DNA from: Mangrovicoccus algicola
GTDB taxonomy: Bacteria; Pseudomonadota; Alphaproteobacteria; Rhodobacterales; Rhodobacteraceae
DNA length: 51,086 nucleotides
NCBI RefSeq assembly: GCF_014903745.1
Contig: NZ_JACVXA010000036.1
Coordinates: 1-51,086, forward strand
Direction: 5' to 3'
The first letter of the stretch is position 1. Each line of letters opens with the position of its first letter. The notes beneath the pieces were generated by a model that searched no databases, was not told where the DNA came from, and saw only the letters and a list, made by a program, of their open reading frames with translations. Made by a program: the position numbers and the translations under genes. Below are positions 7,924 to 16,810 of the stretch, piece by piece.

Positions 7924-8849
7924 TGGCTGTTCTCCTTCTTGCGGAAGTGACCGGCGGCGAGCTGCAGCTTGACGCGACCGCCAAGGCGATGACCGCCGCG
8001 GCGAAGCTGGGCGAGGTGACGGTGCTGTGTGCCGGGGCCTCGGCCGCCGCTGCGGGCGAAGCGGCCGCGACGCTGGCGGGTGCCTCCAAGGTTCTCGTGG
8101 CCGAGGACGCATCCCTGGGCCACAGGCTGGCGGAAGACACCGCGCAGCTGATCGCGAGCCTGGCGGAGTCGTATGACCATATCCTTGCCCCGGCCACGAC
8201 GGATGCCAAGAACATCCTGCCGCGGGTCGCGGCGCTGCTGGACGTGATGGTGATTTCCGACGTCTCCGCGGTGATCGACGCCGACACGTTCGAACGTCCG
8301 GTCTATGCGGGCAATGCCGTGCAGACGGTGAAATCGGGCGATGCCAAGAAGGTGGCCACGATCCGCACGACCGGCTTCGAGGCGGCCGGGACGCAGGCCG
8401 CCTGCGCGGTCGAAACCGTCGCCGTGCCCGGCGCGACCGGCCTTTCGGACTGGGTGGAGGACCGCCTGGCGGCTTCGGACAGGCCGGATCTGACTTCGGC
8501 GAAGATCGTCGTCTCGGGCGGGCGCGGGCTCGGCTCGGAAGAGAGCTTCGCCATCATCGGGGCCCTTGCCGACAAGCTGGGCGCGGCTGTGGGCGCCTCC
8601 CGCGCGGCGGTCGATTCGGGCTATGCGCCCAATGACTGGCAGGTGGGGCAGACCGGCAAGGTCGTCGCCCCCGAACTGTATATCGCCTGCGGGATTTCCG
8701 GGGCGATCCAGCACCTTGCCGGGATGAAGGACTCCAAGGTCATCGTCGCGATCAACAAGGACGAAGAAGCCCCGATCTTCCAGATCGCCGATTACGGCCT
8801 GGTCGCCGACCTCTTCGAGGCCGTGCCCGCGCTGACCGAAAAGCTCTGA
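7923..8849 (+). CDS. etfA: Electron transfer flavoprotein alpha subunit
   Basis: This 308-residue protein is the FAD-binding partner of EtfB. The N-terminal half has the adenine-nucleotide alpha-hydrolase-like fold. The C-terminal half carries the FAD signature: [15 protein letters not shown], then [20 protein letters not shown], then [14 protein letters not shown] and [18 protein letters not shown]. It is coupled to etfB through TGATG and ends before a bidirectional terminator at 8869-8894. A 3-hydroxybutyryl-CoA dehydrogenase gene often follows in relatives but is not present here. Confidence 0.97.
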   Translation: MAVLLLAEVTGGELQLDATAKAMTAAAKLGEVTVLCAGASAAAAGEAAATLAGASKVLVAEDASLGHRLAEDTAQLIASLAESYDHILAPATTDAKNILPRVAALLDVMVISDVSAVIDADTFERPVYAGNAVQTVKSGDAKKVATIRTTGFEAAGTQAACAVETVAVPGATGLSDWVEDRLAASDRPDLTSAKIVVSGGRGLGSEESFAIIGALADKLGAAVGASRAAVDSGYAPNDWQVGQTGKVVAPELYIACGISGAIQHLAGMKDSKVIVAINKDEEAPIFQIADYGLVADLFEAVPALTEKL

Positions 8850-8868
8850 GACCCCGCCCTCGGACGAC

Positions 8869-8894
8869 AAAAGGCCCCCGGACGGGGGCCTTTT
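8869..8894. terminator. Bidirectional terminator between etfA and the barrel-protein gene
   Basis: GGCCCCCG (8873-8880) and CGGGGGCC (8883-8890) form a perfect 8-bp stem with a two-base loop. It is flanked by AAAA on the left and TTTT on the right, so it can stop transcripts from both convergent genes. Confidence 0.9.
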
Positions 8895-8913
8895 CCATTT
8901 GCGCGGGACGATG

Positions 8914-9408
8914 TCAGTAGCCGCCGAAGGAATGGTGGTACTGGATGCCCAGCCGCTCGGGCCGGGATTTCCAGTCGCCGTCGGAATCGGCCTTGTTGTC
9001 CAGCGCCAGCGAGACCGCATCGCCCGTCCCCAGCCGCACGCCCAGCCCCAGCCGGGTGCGCATCGCCAGGTCGTCCTTGGTGTTCACCCCGTCGGTGAAA
9101 TCGTAATAGCCGGGCATCAGGCTGCCCTCGACGAACCAGGACCCGGCCAGCGGCACCTCGGCCGTGACCCCTGCCCCGACCCAGAGCTCGTCGATGCCGT
9201 CCGCCACGGCCCCGCCGCCCGCGCGCAGCCCCACGGGCCCCAGTTCGGCCAGCGTGTTCGACCGGATATCCGCCGAGACGCTGAGATCGCGGTCATGCCG
9301 GTCCGAGCCGGGATTGCTCTGGCCGAGGCCGAGAACGACTTCGGCCGCCATGGCCTGGGATGCGAAAAGAAGGCCCGCAAGGGCCGCAACTGCCGGATAA
9401 ATCCGCAT
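8914..9408 (-). CDS. Outer-membrane beta-barrel protein, PagL-like, catalytic residues apparently replaced
   Basis: This is a 164-residue protein. I placed the start at ATG 9408 because it gives a clear signal peptide (MRIYPAVAALAGLLFASQAMA). The mature part alternates polar and hydrophobic residues in about eight strands (SWFVEGSLMPGYYD, RTRLGLGVRLGTG, SLALDNKAD) and ends in aromatic GGY, as small outer-membrane barrels do. The region before the last strand resembles acyloxyacyl hydrolases (PagL, lipid A 3-O-deacylase). Where PagL proteins have an H-x-S-N motif, this protein has N138-K-A140-D. If the alignment is right, the catalytic His and Ser are both lost. A plain small porin-like barrel is the alternative. 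Confidence 0.7.
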   Translation of the reverse strand: MRIYPAVAALAGLLFASQAMAAEVVLGLGQSNPGSDRHDRDLSVSADIRSNTLAELGPVGLRAGGGAVADGIDELWVGAGVTAEVPLAGSWFVEGSLMPGYYDFTDGVNTKDDLAMRTRLGLGVRLGTGDAVSLALDNKADSDGDWKSRPERLGIQYHHSFGGY

Positions 9409-9467
9409 GGTTTCCACTGCCTGTATTTTTTGTTGGACTGCTGCGGCGCAAGATAGCGCGCCGCGCG

Positions 9468-10637
9468 TCACTCCGCCAGAGGCAGTCCTTCGGCCGCGCG
9501 TGCCCCCGCCGATGCCGACCCGGCGGGCCCCAGCTCCTCGAAGTCGAAATTGTCGAGCCGCTGCGCCCGCCGCCCGGCCTTCTCGGCGCTGATGCGGATC
9601 TCGGACAGGTCCTTGGCGGCCTGGCCGAAATGCCGGTCGAGATTGCCCACCCGGTCGCCCAGCCGTTCGACATCGCGCGCCAGAAGCGCCAGTTCCCTGC
9701 GCACATGCCCCGCCTGTTCGCGCATGCGCACGTCCTTCAGCACCGCGCGCATGGTGTTCAGCGTCGCCATGCAGGTGGTCGGCGACACCGTCCAGACCCG
9801 CATCGCGAATCCCTCGCGGATCAGGTCGGGAAACCCGGCATGCAATTCCGCATAGACCGCCTCGGAGGGCAGGAACATCAGGGCCCCGTCGGCGGTCTCG
9901 CCCTCGATGATGTACTTCTCGGCGATCGCGCGCAGATGGCTGCGCACCGCGGTGCGCATGTCGCGCAGCGCCGCGGCGCGGGCGCGGTCATCGCCCGCGG
10001 CCCGCAGCGCCTCATAGGCCTCCAGCGGGAATTTCGAATCGATGACGATCGGTCCCGGCGGGTTCGGCAGGTGGATCAGGCAATCCGCCCGCCGCCCGTT
10101 CGACAGCGTCGCCTGCATGGTATAGCTGTCCGAGGGCAGCGCCTTGGCGACGATGTCATGAAGCTGGATCTCGCCGAAGGCGCCGCGGGTCTGCTTGTTC
10201 GACAGGATGTCCTGCAGGCCCAGCACGTCTCCCGAGAGCTTCTCGATATTGGCCTGCGCCTTGTCGATCGCCTCCAGCCGCTGCTGCAGATCGCCCAGCG
10301 ACCGCGCGGTGCGGGTCGCCTGGCCGTGCAGCGTGTCGCCCATCGACTTGGTGACCTCCTCCAGCCGTCGTTCGACGCTGGCCAGCATCGCGGCCTGCGA
10401 CGCCGCCTGCGCCTCGGCGACATGGGTCAGCCCGCCGGCCAGCCGCTGCTGCGCCTCGCCCAGACCCTGAACGCGGCTGCCGACCTGGGCCAAGCTCTGG
10501 GCCAGCGCCTCGGATTGGCGCGCCACCCGCGCCGAGGCGCGCGCGCCATAGACCAGCACCGCCAGCGCCAGGCAGGCGCCGAGCCCGATCCACAGACGCG
10601 GATCGGCGGGATCGAAGGGAAGATCGGCCGGGGTCAT
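9468..10637 (-). CDS. rmuC: DNA recombination protein RmuC
   Basis: This 389-residue protein has an N-terminal membrane anchor (LWIGLGACLALAVLVYGA), a long coiled coil over roughly residues 35-140, and the RmuC nuclease-like core. That core includes NKQTRGAFGEIQLHDIVAKA, the PD-(D/E)XK-like VIDSKFPLEAYEAL, and LMFLPSEAVYAEL. RmuC limits inversion at short inverted repeats in E. coli, and the family is related to restriction-type nucleases. ATG 10637 overlaps the mutL stop (ATGA), so the two DNA-maintenance genes are coupled. The frame extends upstream to 10706 but only inside mutL. Confidence 0.95.
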   Translation of the reverse strand: MTPADLPFDPADPRLWIGLGACLALAVLVYGARASARVARQSEALAQSLAQVGSRVQGLGEAQQRLAGGLTHVAEAQAASQAAMLASVERRLEEVTKSMGDTLHGQATRTARSLGDLQQRLEAIDKAQANIEKLSGDVLGLQDILSNKQTRGAFGEIQLHDIVAKALPSDSYTMQATLSNGRRADCLIHLPNPPGPIVIDSKFPLEAYEALRAAGDDRARAAALRDMRTAVRSHLRAIAEKYIIEGETADGALMFLPSEAVYAELHAGFPDLIREGFAMRVWTVSPTTCMATLNTMRAVLKDVRMREQAGHVRRELALLARDVERLGDRVGNLDRHFGQAAKDLSEIRISAEKAGRRAQRLDNFDFEELGPAGSASAGARAAEGLPLAE

Positions 10638-12496
10638 GTGCGCCCGAAGAGCCGTTCGATATCGGCGAGGCGCAGCGTCACATAGGTCGGTCGGCCGTGA
10701 TTGCACTGGCCCGAGAGCGGCGTCGCCTCCATCTGCCGCAGCAGCGCGTTCATCTCCTGTGGCTGCATCTGCCGTCCCGAGCGGATCGAGCCATGGCAGG
10801 ACATGCGCGACAGCACCGCGTCGATCCGCGCCTTCAGCGCATCGCCGCCGGTGCCCTCCAGCTCGTCCCAGATGTCGCGCAGCAACCGGGCGGCATCGAC
10901 CTGGCCGAGGATCGCAGGGGTCTCGCGCACCGCCACCGTGTCCGGACCGAAAGGCTCGATGACGAGGCCCAGCCCCGCCAGGTCTTCCGCGATCTCCAGG
11001 AGCGTCTCCGCCCCCCCTGCGGGCAGGGTCACGATGTCCGGGATCAGCAGCGCCTGCGCGGGAACCGACCGGGTGGCGGCGCGGGCCTTCAGCTCCTCGT
11101 AGACCAGCCGCTCATGCGCGGCATGCTGGTCGACGATCACGATCCCCTCGGCGGTCTGGGCGATGATGTAATTCTCGTGGATCTGCGCACGGGCGGCGCC
11201 CAGCGGATGCGCGTCCGGGGCGGGATCCGCCGGCGCGGCGGGAGGATCAGGGGGCGCATAGCGCGCCGAGGGCTCGTCGAACCCAGCCATCGGCGCCGGC
11301 GCGGGGGCGGCGGGCGCCTGCGCAGTCCAGGCGGCGGCGCGCGCCTGCGGCGAGGGCCGGTCCATCTGGTAGATGCGCGGCCGCCCGTCGGCGGTGGGTT
11401 CCTGCGGGCGGAAGGCGCCCAGCATCGCCCCCGAAACGGTCGAGGAGGCGCGATGCCCCTCCGCCGCCAGCGCATGGCGCAGCCCCGAGACGATCAGCCC
11501 GCGCACCGTGCCCGCATCGCGGAACCGCACCTCCGCCTTGGCGGGATGGACGTTCACATCGACCTCCACCGGGGGAAGATCGACGAAAAGCACCGCCGCC
11601 GGATAGCGCCCGGAGGGCAGCACGTCCATATAGGCGGCCCTCAGCGCGCCGCTCAGCAGCTTGTCGCGCACCGGGCGGCCGTTGACGAAGAGGTACTGCG
11701 CCTGCGAGGAGCCGCGCGCATAGGTCGGCAGCGCGGCATAGCCGGTCAGGCGCACGCCCTCGCGCTCGGCCTCCAGGGGAATGGCGTTCTCGGCGAATTC
11801 GGCGCCCAGTATCCGCGATAGCCGCGCCCGCATCGCGTCGAAGAGGTCGCCGGTCTCGGCATCCAGCCGCAGCACCGTGCGGGCATCGCCGTCGCGCAGG
11901 TCGCGCAGGGTGAATCCGATGCCCGGCTCGGCCATGGCGAGGCGGCGGATCGTGTCGGCGATGGCCTGCGCCTCGGCCCGCGTGCTGCGCAGGAATTTCA
12001 GCCGCGCGGGCGTGGCGTAGAACAGGTCGCGCAGCTCCACCACCGTGCCGCGGGTCAGAGCGGCGGGGCGCGGCGGAGCGATCGCGCCGCCCTCGACCGA
12101 GATCGCCGCGGCCGCCGCCGCCCCCGCCGCGCGGCTGGTCACCGTCAGCCGCCCGACCGCGCCCAGCGAGGGCAGCGCCTCGCCGCGGAAGCCGAAGCTG
12201 TGGATGTTCAGCAGATCCGTCCCGTCGATCTTGGAGGTCGCGTGCCGCGCCAGCGCCAGCGGCAGGTCGGCCTCCGCGATCCCGTGGCCGTCATCCGTGA
12301 CGCGGATCAGCACCTTGCCGCCCTCGGCGATATCCACCGCGATCCGGGCAGCCCCGGCATCGATCGCGTTCTCCACCAGTTCCTTCACCGCCGAGGCCGG
12401 GCGTTCCACCACCTCGCCCGCGGCGATGCGATTGATCGCCGCCTCGTCGAGCTGCCTTATGGGGGCGGGGCTGATATTGCGGTCCTGGATCGTCAT
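10634..12496 (-). CDS. mutL: DNA mismatch repair protein MutL, endonuclease type
   Basis: This is a 620-residue protein. The GHKL ATPase domain shows LDEAAINRIAAGEVVERPAS, ELVENAIDAGA, DDGHGI and GFRGEALPSL. A proline/alanine-rich linker separates it from the C-terminal domain. The C-terminal domain carries the metal-dependent endonuclease motif DQHAAHERLVYE (D456), plus SCHGSIRSG and a zinc-site motif CNHGRPT, where many relatives have CPHGRP. This is the MutH-independent, nicking type of MutL expected in alphaproteobacteria. The start at 12496 was chosen because MTIQDRNISPAPIRQLDE leads straight into the conserved core; the open frame to 12874 is antisense shadow of the thioesterase gene. 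Confidence 0.97.
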   Translation of the reverse strand: MTIQDRNISPAPIRQLDEAAINRIAAGEVVERPASAVKELVENAIDAGAARIAVDIAEGGKVLIRVTDDGHGIAEADLPLALARHATSKIDGTDLLNIHSFGFRGEALPSLGAVGRLTVTSRAAGAAAAAAISVEGGAIAPPRPAALTRGTVVELRDLFYATPARLKFLRSTRAEAQAIADTIRRLAMAEPGIGFTLRDLRDGDARTVLRLDAETGDLFDAMRARLSRILGAEFAENAIPLEAEREGVRLTGYAALPTYARGSSQAQYLFVNGRPVRDKLLSGALRAAYMDVLPSGRYPAAVLFVDLPPVEVDVNVHPAKAEVRFRDAGTVRGLIVSGLRHALAAEGHRASSTVSGAMLGAFRPQEPTADGRPRIYQMDRPSPQARAAAWTAQAPAAPAPAPMAGFDEPSARYAPPDPPAAPADPAPDAHPLGAARAQIHENYIIAQTAEGIVIVDQHAAHERLVYEELKARAATRSVPAQALLIPDIVTLPAGGAETLLEIAEDLAGLGLVIEPFGPDTVAVRETPAILGQVDAARLLRDIWDELEGTGGDALKARIDAVLSRMSCHGSIRSGRQMQPQEMNALLRQMEATPLSGQCNHGRPTYVTLRLADIERLFGRT

Positions 12497-12540
12497 GCCA
12501 CCACAGTTAGCATGCGCCCCCCGCGGCGCCAAGCGAGTCG

Positions 12541-13068
12541 CTATTGCGGCGGCCAGGGCCGCGCGGCCTCGGCCTCGATCCAGGCCTGCACCCAGTCGGG
12601 CGCCTCCGGCTTGCGCCCGCGATAGGCCATCGCATCCAGCACCCGGTCGGTCGGAACGATCCCCGCCTCGCCGGTGACGGCGATGCGCACGAGGATCTGC
12701 GAGGTGCACTCGCCCTTCCGCCACATCGACTGGTCGAGATAGAAGAACCGCGCGTCCCAGGCCACCAGCCGCACCCGCGACTCCACCTTCTGGAACACCC
12801 GCACCCGGCGGCGATAGCGCACCGACAGCCCCGCCACGGTCATGCCCCAGCCTTCGCGCTTCAGCGTCTCCCACAGCCCGGCGCGCCGCGCCTGCACCAC
12901 CCGGGCCACGTCATACAGGGTCAGCGTGCGGCCGTTGTTCAGTTCGAGGAAGATGTCCAGGTCCCAGGGCCAGACGTGATGCGTGGTGCTGTGCGGCTCC
13001 AGCGGCGAAAGCGGCGGCGCCTTGCGGAAGACCCACAGATCGACCGCCATGCGGATGAACGGATACAT
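12541..13068 (-). CDS. Acyl-CoA thioesterase-like protein (hotdog fold, THEM6 type)
   Basis: This 175-residue protein starts MYPFIRMAVDLWVFRK, a short hydrophobic lead typical of the THEM6/4-hydroxybenzoyl-CoA thioesterase branch. The hotdog signature follows: HVWPWDLDIFLELNNGRTLT, with the helix LYDVARVVQARRAGLWE and strand SVRYRRRVRVFQKVE. It should hydrolyse acyl-CoA thioesters; the actual acyl group is unknown. It lies 44 bases upstream of mutL and may be cotranscribed. The first helix may attach it to the membrane. Confidence 0.85.
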   Translation of the reverse strand: MYPFIRMAVDLWVFRKAPPLSPLEPHSTTHHVWPWDLDIFLELNNGRTLTLYDVARVVQARRAGLWETLKREGWGMTVAGLSVRYRRRVRVFQKVESRVRLVAWDARFFYLDQSMWRKGECTSQILVRIAVTGEAGIVPTDRVLDAMAYRGRKPEAPDWVQAWIEAEAARPWPPQ

Positions 13069-13207
13069 GCCTGACCCCCTGTTCGGCTGCGCCCAAGGGG
13101 CCCGGCCACCGCGCCCGCGTCAAGCCGGACATGGCGTCCGTTCTTGTTCTTTTCACCTCGAACCCCTAGGTGCTTGTCCAAGCGCCAATCCAAGGAGTCC
13201 CCCGCCC

Positions 13208-13501
13208 ATGATGATGATCCTGCAGCTTGCCGACCTGATCCTCAGCGTCGTCTTCTTCATCATGATCGTCCATATCATCATGAGCTGGCTGATCAATTTC
13301 AACGTCCTGAACCTGGGCCAGCCGCTGGTCTACCAGATCTGGGACGGGCTGAACCGCCTGCTGGATCCGCTCTACCGGCCGGTGCGGCGCATCCTGCCCG
13401 ATACCGGGGCGCTGGATCTGGCGCCGCTGGTCGTGTTCATCGGCATCATCGCCCTGCGCGACATCCTGATCCCCGGCATCGCCCGCAGCGTCGCGATGTG
13501 A
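13208..13501 (+). CDS. YggT-family membrane protein
   Basis: This 97-residue protein has two hydrophobic blocks, residues 3-24 and 70-92. Between them lies the family core ILSVVFFIMIVHIIMSWLIN, GLNRLLDPLYRPVRRILPD, then LDLAPLVVFIGIIALRDILI. YggT proteins help with ion homeostasis and with cell division or photosystem assembly in other bacteria; the exact role is unclear. The start could be any of three consecutive ATG codons (13208, 13211, 13214). 13208 is best spaced from AAGGAG at 13192-13197. Confidence 0.93.
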   Translation: MMMILQLADLILSVVFFIMIVHIIMSWLINFNVLNLGQPLVYQIWDGLNRLLDPLYRPVRRILPDTGALDLAPLVVFIGIIALRDILIPGIARSVAM

Positions 13502-13508
13502 CCCTGCC

Positions 13509-13529
13509 GGGGCGGGTCCGGCCCGCCCC
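13509..13529 (+). terminator. GC-rich hairpin after the YggT gene
   Basis: GGGGCGGG (13509-13516) pairs with CCCGCCCC (13522-13529) around a five-base loop, eight bases after the YggT stop. There is no T-run, so it may be a weak terminator or an mRNA-end stabiliser. Confidence 0.5.
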
Positions 13530-13606
13530 CGTGACGCCGCGTTCCGGCGGCGCCGCACTGGACAGGCCCCTTCCGCCGGTATTCCCTCCCGGCAGGAGGA
13601 CCTGCC

Positions 13607-15625
13607 ATGACGCCCTATCCGCATCTTCTCGCCCCGCTCGATCTGGGCCATGTCCGTCTGCCCAACCGGGTGCTGATGGGCTCCATGCATACCGGGCTGG
13701 AGGAAACCGGCGACTGGGGACGCGTCGGCGCCTTCTATGCCGCGCGGGCCCGCGGCGGTGCCGGGCTGATGGTGACCGGCGGGCTGGCCCCCAATGCCGA
13801 GGGCGCGGTCCTGCCCGGGGCGGCGGGGCTGACCGGCGCCGAGGATGTGCGCCATCACCGCGAGGTCACGGCGCAGGTCCATGACGCGGGCGGGCTGATC
13901 GCGGCGCAGATCCTGCATGCCGGACGCTATGCCTTCAGCGAGGCCGCCGTCGCCCCGTCCGCCCTGCGCGCGCCGATCTCGCCCTTCCGGCCGGTCGCGC
14001 TGGACGAGGCCGGGATCGAGAAGCAGATCGCCGATATCGCCGCCGCCGCCGCCCGCGCCCGCGAGGCTGGCTATGACGGCGTCGAGATCATGGGGTCCGA
14101 GGGCTATTTCCTCAACCAGTTCCTCGCCGCCCGCACCAACCGGCGCGAAGATGGCTGGGGCGGCAGCCATGAGAACCGCATGCGCCTGCCGGTGGAGGTG
14201 GTGCGCCGGGTCCGCGCCGCGACGGGGCCGGATTTCATCCTGATCTACCGCCTGTCGATGATCGACCTCGTGCCCGAGGGCGCGCTGTGGGACGAGGTGG
14301 TGGCGCTGGCGCGGGCTGTGGAGGCGGCGGGGGCCTCCATCCTCAATACCGGCATCGGCTGGCACGAGGCGCGGGTGCCGACCATCGCCACCTCGGTGCC
14401 GCGCGGGGCCTTCGCCTGGGTGACGCGGCGGCTGATGGGGGAGGTGGGCGTGCCGGTCGTCGCCTCCAACCGGATCAACACGCCGGAGATCGCCGAAGGG
14501 ATCCTCGCGGATGGCAGCGCCGACATGGTGTCGATGGCCCGCCCCTTCCTCGCCGATCCCGATTTCGTCGCCAAGGCGGCAGCCGGGCGGGCGCGCCACA
14601 TCGCGCCTTGCATCGCCTGCAACCAGGCCTGCCTGGACCATACATTCGCGATGAAGCTGACCAGCTGCCTGGTCAATCCGCGCGCCTGCCACGAAACCGT
14701 GCTGGTCCCCGCCCCGGCGGAGGCGGCCAAGGACATCGCCGTCATCGGCGCCGGGCCTGCCGGGATGACCGCCGCGCTGGAGGCGGCGCGCCGCGGCCAT
14801 CGCGTGACGCTGTTCGAGGCCGCCCCGCGGATCGGCGGGCAGCTGCAGCTTGCCGCCCGCATCCCCGGCAAGGAGGAGTTCCGCGGCCTGCTGGAGTGGT
14901 TCGAGACCGAACTGGCGGCCTCCTCCGTCGATCTGCGCCTGAACTGCCGCGCCGGGGAGCCGGAGCTGGCGGGGCGGGACTCGATCATCCTGGCCACCGG
15001 CGTGCGGCCGCGCGATCCGGGCATTCCGGGGGCCGAGACCGCGCCCAGCTATGCCGATCTGCTGGGCGGCCGGGTCGCGCCCGGAGCGCGCGTCGCGGTG
15101 ATCGGCGGCGGCGGCATCGGCTTCGACGTGGCGGAGTTCCTGGCCCATGCCCCCGGCGAAAGCCCGGCCGAGGATCCGGCGGCCTGGCGCCGCGAATGGG
15201 GCATCGGCGACCCCGGGACCGATCCCGGCGGGCTGGCGCCCGAGGGGCCGCGCCCGGCCCCGCCCCCGCGCGAGGTGGCCATGTTCCAGCGCCGCCCGGG
15301 CAAGTTCGGGCGAGGGCTGGGCAAGACCACGGGCTGGATCCATCGCAGCACGCTGAGGAACCGCGGCGTGAGGATGGAGGCCGGGGTGGAATACCTGCGC
15401 ATCGATGCGGCCGGGCTGCACTATCGCCGGGATGGCGGCACGCATTGCTACCCGGCGGATCAGGTCGTGCTCTGCGCGGGACAGGATCCCGAAAACGCGC
15501 TGGCCGCCCTGGCGGAACGCCTCTGCCCCGGGGGAACCCATGTCATCGGCGGGGCGCAGCAGGCCGCGGGGATCGATGCGAAACGCGCCATAGACCAGGC
15601 CTATCGCCTGGCATTGGTCATCTGA
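13607..15625 (+). CDS. fadH: NADH:flavin oxidoreductase / 2,4-dienoyl-CoA reductase
   Basis: This is a 672-residue multidomain flavoenzyme. The N-terminal 340 residues are an Old Yellow Enzyme-like FMN barrel (LPNRVLMGSMHTGLEE, GSEGYFLNQFLAARTNRR, DMVSMARPFLADPDF). A 4Fe-4S site follows with cysteines 335, 338, 342 and 354. A Rossmann FAD/NAD domain starts at VIGAGPAG (about residue 379), with VIGGGGIGFD further on. This layout matches FadH, which reduces 2,4-dienoyl-CoA during oxidation of unsaturated fatty acids; related amine dehydrogenases share it. GGAGG precedes the ATG by a short spacer. It appears to be monocistronic. Confidence 0.93.
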   Translation: MTPYPHLLAPLDLGHVRLPNRVLMGSMHTGLEETGDWGRVGAFYAARARGGAGLMVTGGLAPNAEGAVLPGAAGLTGAEDVRHHREVTAQVHDAGGLIAAQILHAGRYAFSEAAVAPSALRAPISPFRPVALDEAGIEKQIADIAAAAARAREAGYDGVEIMGSEGYFLNQFLAARTNRREDGWGGSHENRMRLPVEVVRRVRAATGPDFILIYRLSMIDLVPEGALWDEVVALARAVEAAGASILNTGIGWHEARVPTIATSVPRGAFAWVTRRLMGEVGVPVVASNRINTPEIAEGILADGSADMVSMARPFLADPDFVAKAAAGRARHIAPCIACNQACLDHTFAMKLTSCLVNPRACHETVLVPAPAEAAKDIAVIGAGPAGMTAALEAARRGHRVTLFEAAPRIGGQLQLAARIPGKEEFRGLLEWFETELAASSVDLRLNCRAGEPELAGRDSIILATGVRPRDPGIPGAETAPSYADLLGGRVAPGARVAVIGGGGIGFDVAEFLAHAPGESPAEDPAAWRREWGIGDPGTDPGGLAPEGPRPAPPPREVAMFQRRPGKFGRGLGKTTGWIHRSTLRNRGVRMEAGVEYLRIDAAGLHYRRDGGTHCYPADQVVLCAGQDPENALAALAERLCPGGTHVIGGAQQAAGIDAKRAIDQAYRLALVI

Positions 15626-15811
15626 CGAATTTGTCATGTGGCATCCCGGCGGAGCGCGCTATCTCCCCGGAAGTTCACTGGACTATACCGATGATACGCG
15701 TGAATCCGCTGACAAAATGAATAATTGTTGCCGGAGGGATCATATCGTTCGATAGTTTCAACGTTAACCAGTACCCGGGCAGACGCTTGGAAATAATGTA
15801 GAAACATGCGA

Positions 15812-15829
15812 ACATTTTTGCTCAAATGT
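15812..15829. promoter_or_regulatory. Palindrome upstream of the LysR gene, possible autoregulatory site
   Basis: ACATTT (15812-15817) and AAATGT (15824-15829) are perfect inverted arms six bases apart. They lie 52 bases before the LysR start, in a markedly AT-rich intergenic region (15626-15880) that otherwise holds no gene. The arms include the ATTT...AAAT pattern typical of LysR-protein sites. No clear -35/-10 pair could be fixed beside it. Confidence 0.4.
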
Positions 15830-15880
15830 ATGAGTACCCTGACAGTAAATCCGGCATGGCCGGAATGGTTGGAGTGACGA

Positions 15881-16801
15881 ATGGACAGACTGTCTGAGAT
15901 GGAGGCCTTTGCGGCCGTGGTGGATCAGGGTGGATTCACCGGGGCGGCGCAGAAGCTCGGAATTTCGAAATCTGCGGTTTCCAAGCATGTCTCGTCCCTG
16001 GAGACGCGGCTGGGCACGCGGTTGCTGAACCGCACCACGCGCCGGGTCGACCCGACCGATATCGGGCTGGTCTATTACGACCGGGCCCGCAGCGTCCTGA
16101 GCGCGGCGCTGCAGGCCGATGCCGCCGTGCAGGGCATGCAGGCGGAACCGACCGGCACGCTGCAGATCCTCGCCCCTTCCGATTACGGGGCCTGCGTTCT
16201 GGCGCCGCTCGTCTCGGAATACCTCGCGCTCAACCAGGGCGTCGATGTCAACCTGGTCCTCGATCATGACCTCGCCGAGGCCACCCGCAGCGATATCGAC
16301 CTGTCGGTGCAGCTGGGATCGCGGCCCGACAATGCGCTGCGCAGCTACCGGCTCGATACCGTGACCCGCATCCTGGTGGCCAGCCCGCGCTATCTCGAAC
16401 GCCATGGCCGCGTCGCGCGGATCGAGGATCTGGCCCAGCACCGGCTGCTGCACCAGCTGGACACGGGCGGCGACCCGTCCTGGACCCTGACCTCCGCCAG
16501 CGGCGAGCAGCGCGTGCTGCGCGCCCGCGGACGCCTGGCCAGCAACAGCGCGGCCTGCCTGAAAGACAGCGCGATGGCGGATATGGGCATCGCCTTCCTG
16601 CCGGATTTCCTGGTGGCCGATGCGCTCGAGAGCGGAGAGCTGCTGCCGGCGATGCCGTCGCTGCCGACCCAGACCGCCCCGCTCTATATCGCCCATGCCC
16701 CCAGCCAGGGCAGCCTGCCGCGGGTCCGCAGCTTCGTGCAGTTCCTCACGGAGCATTACCGCGACTCCCAGCCGATCGAATTCGACCGCGCGATCGCCTG
16801 A
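15881..16801 (+). CDS. LysR-family transcriptional regulator
   Basis: This 306-residue regulator has the N-terminal helix-turn-helix FAAVVDQGGFTGAAQKLGIS and KSAVSKHVSSLETRLGTRLL, then the LysR substrate domain ending SLPRVRSFVQFLTEHY. The DNA-binding half is of the CrgA/AaeR-like subgroup (DRLSEMEAF at the start, NRTTRRV after the recognition helix). It is 255 bases downstream of fadH on the same strand but has its own AT-rich upstream region with a palindrome. It is convergent with the OmpA-family gene with only nine bases between stops. The target genes are unknown. Confidence 0.93.
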   Translation: MDRLSEMEAFAAVVDQGGFTGAAQKLGISKSAVSKHVSSLETRLGTRLLNRTTRRVDPTDIGLVYYDRARSVLSAALQADAAVQGMQAEPTGTLQILAPSDYGACVLAPLVSEYLALNQGVDVNLVLDHDLAEATRSDIDLSVQLGSRPDNALRSYRLDTVTRILVASPRYLERHGRVARIEDLAQHRLLHQLDTGGDPSWTLTSASGEQRVLRARGRLASNSAACLKDSAMADMGIAFLPDFLVADALESGELLPAMPSLPTQTAPLYIAHAPSQGSLPRVRSFVQFLTEHYRDSQPIEFDRAIA

Positions 16802-16810
16802 GCCCGCCGC

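Noticed and set aside
13166-15637. An 823-codon open frame on the minus strand
   Set aside because: It is antisense to YggT and fadH, both of which have recognised domains and ribosome sites.
15634-15825. A 63-codon minus-strand frame in the AT-rich intergenic region
   Set aside because: No ribosome site and no recognisable features. The region is better explained as the control region of the LysR gene.
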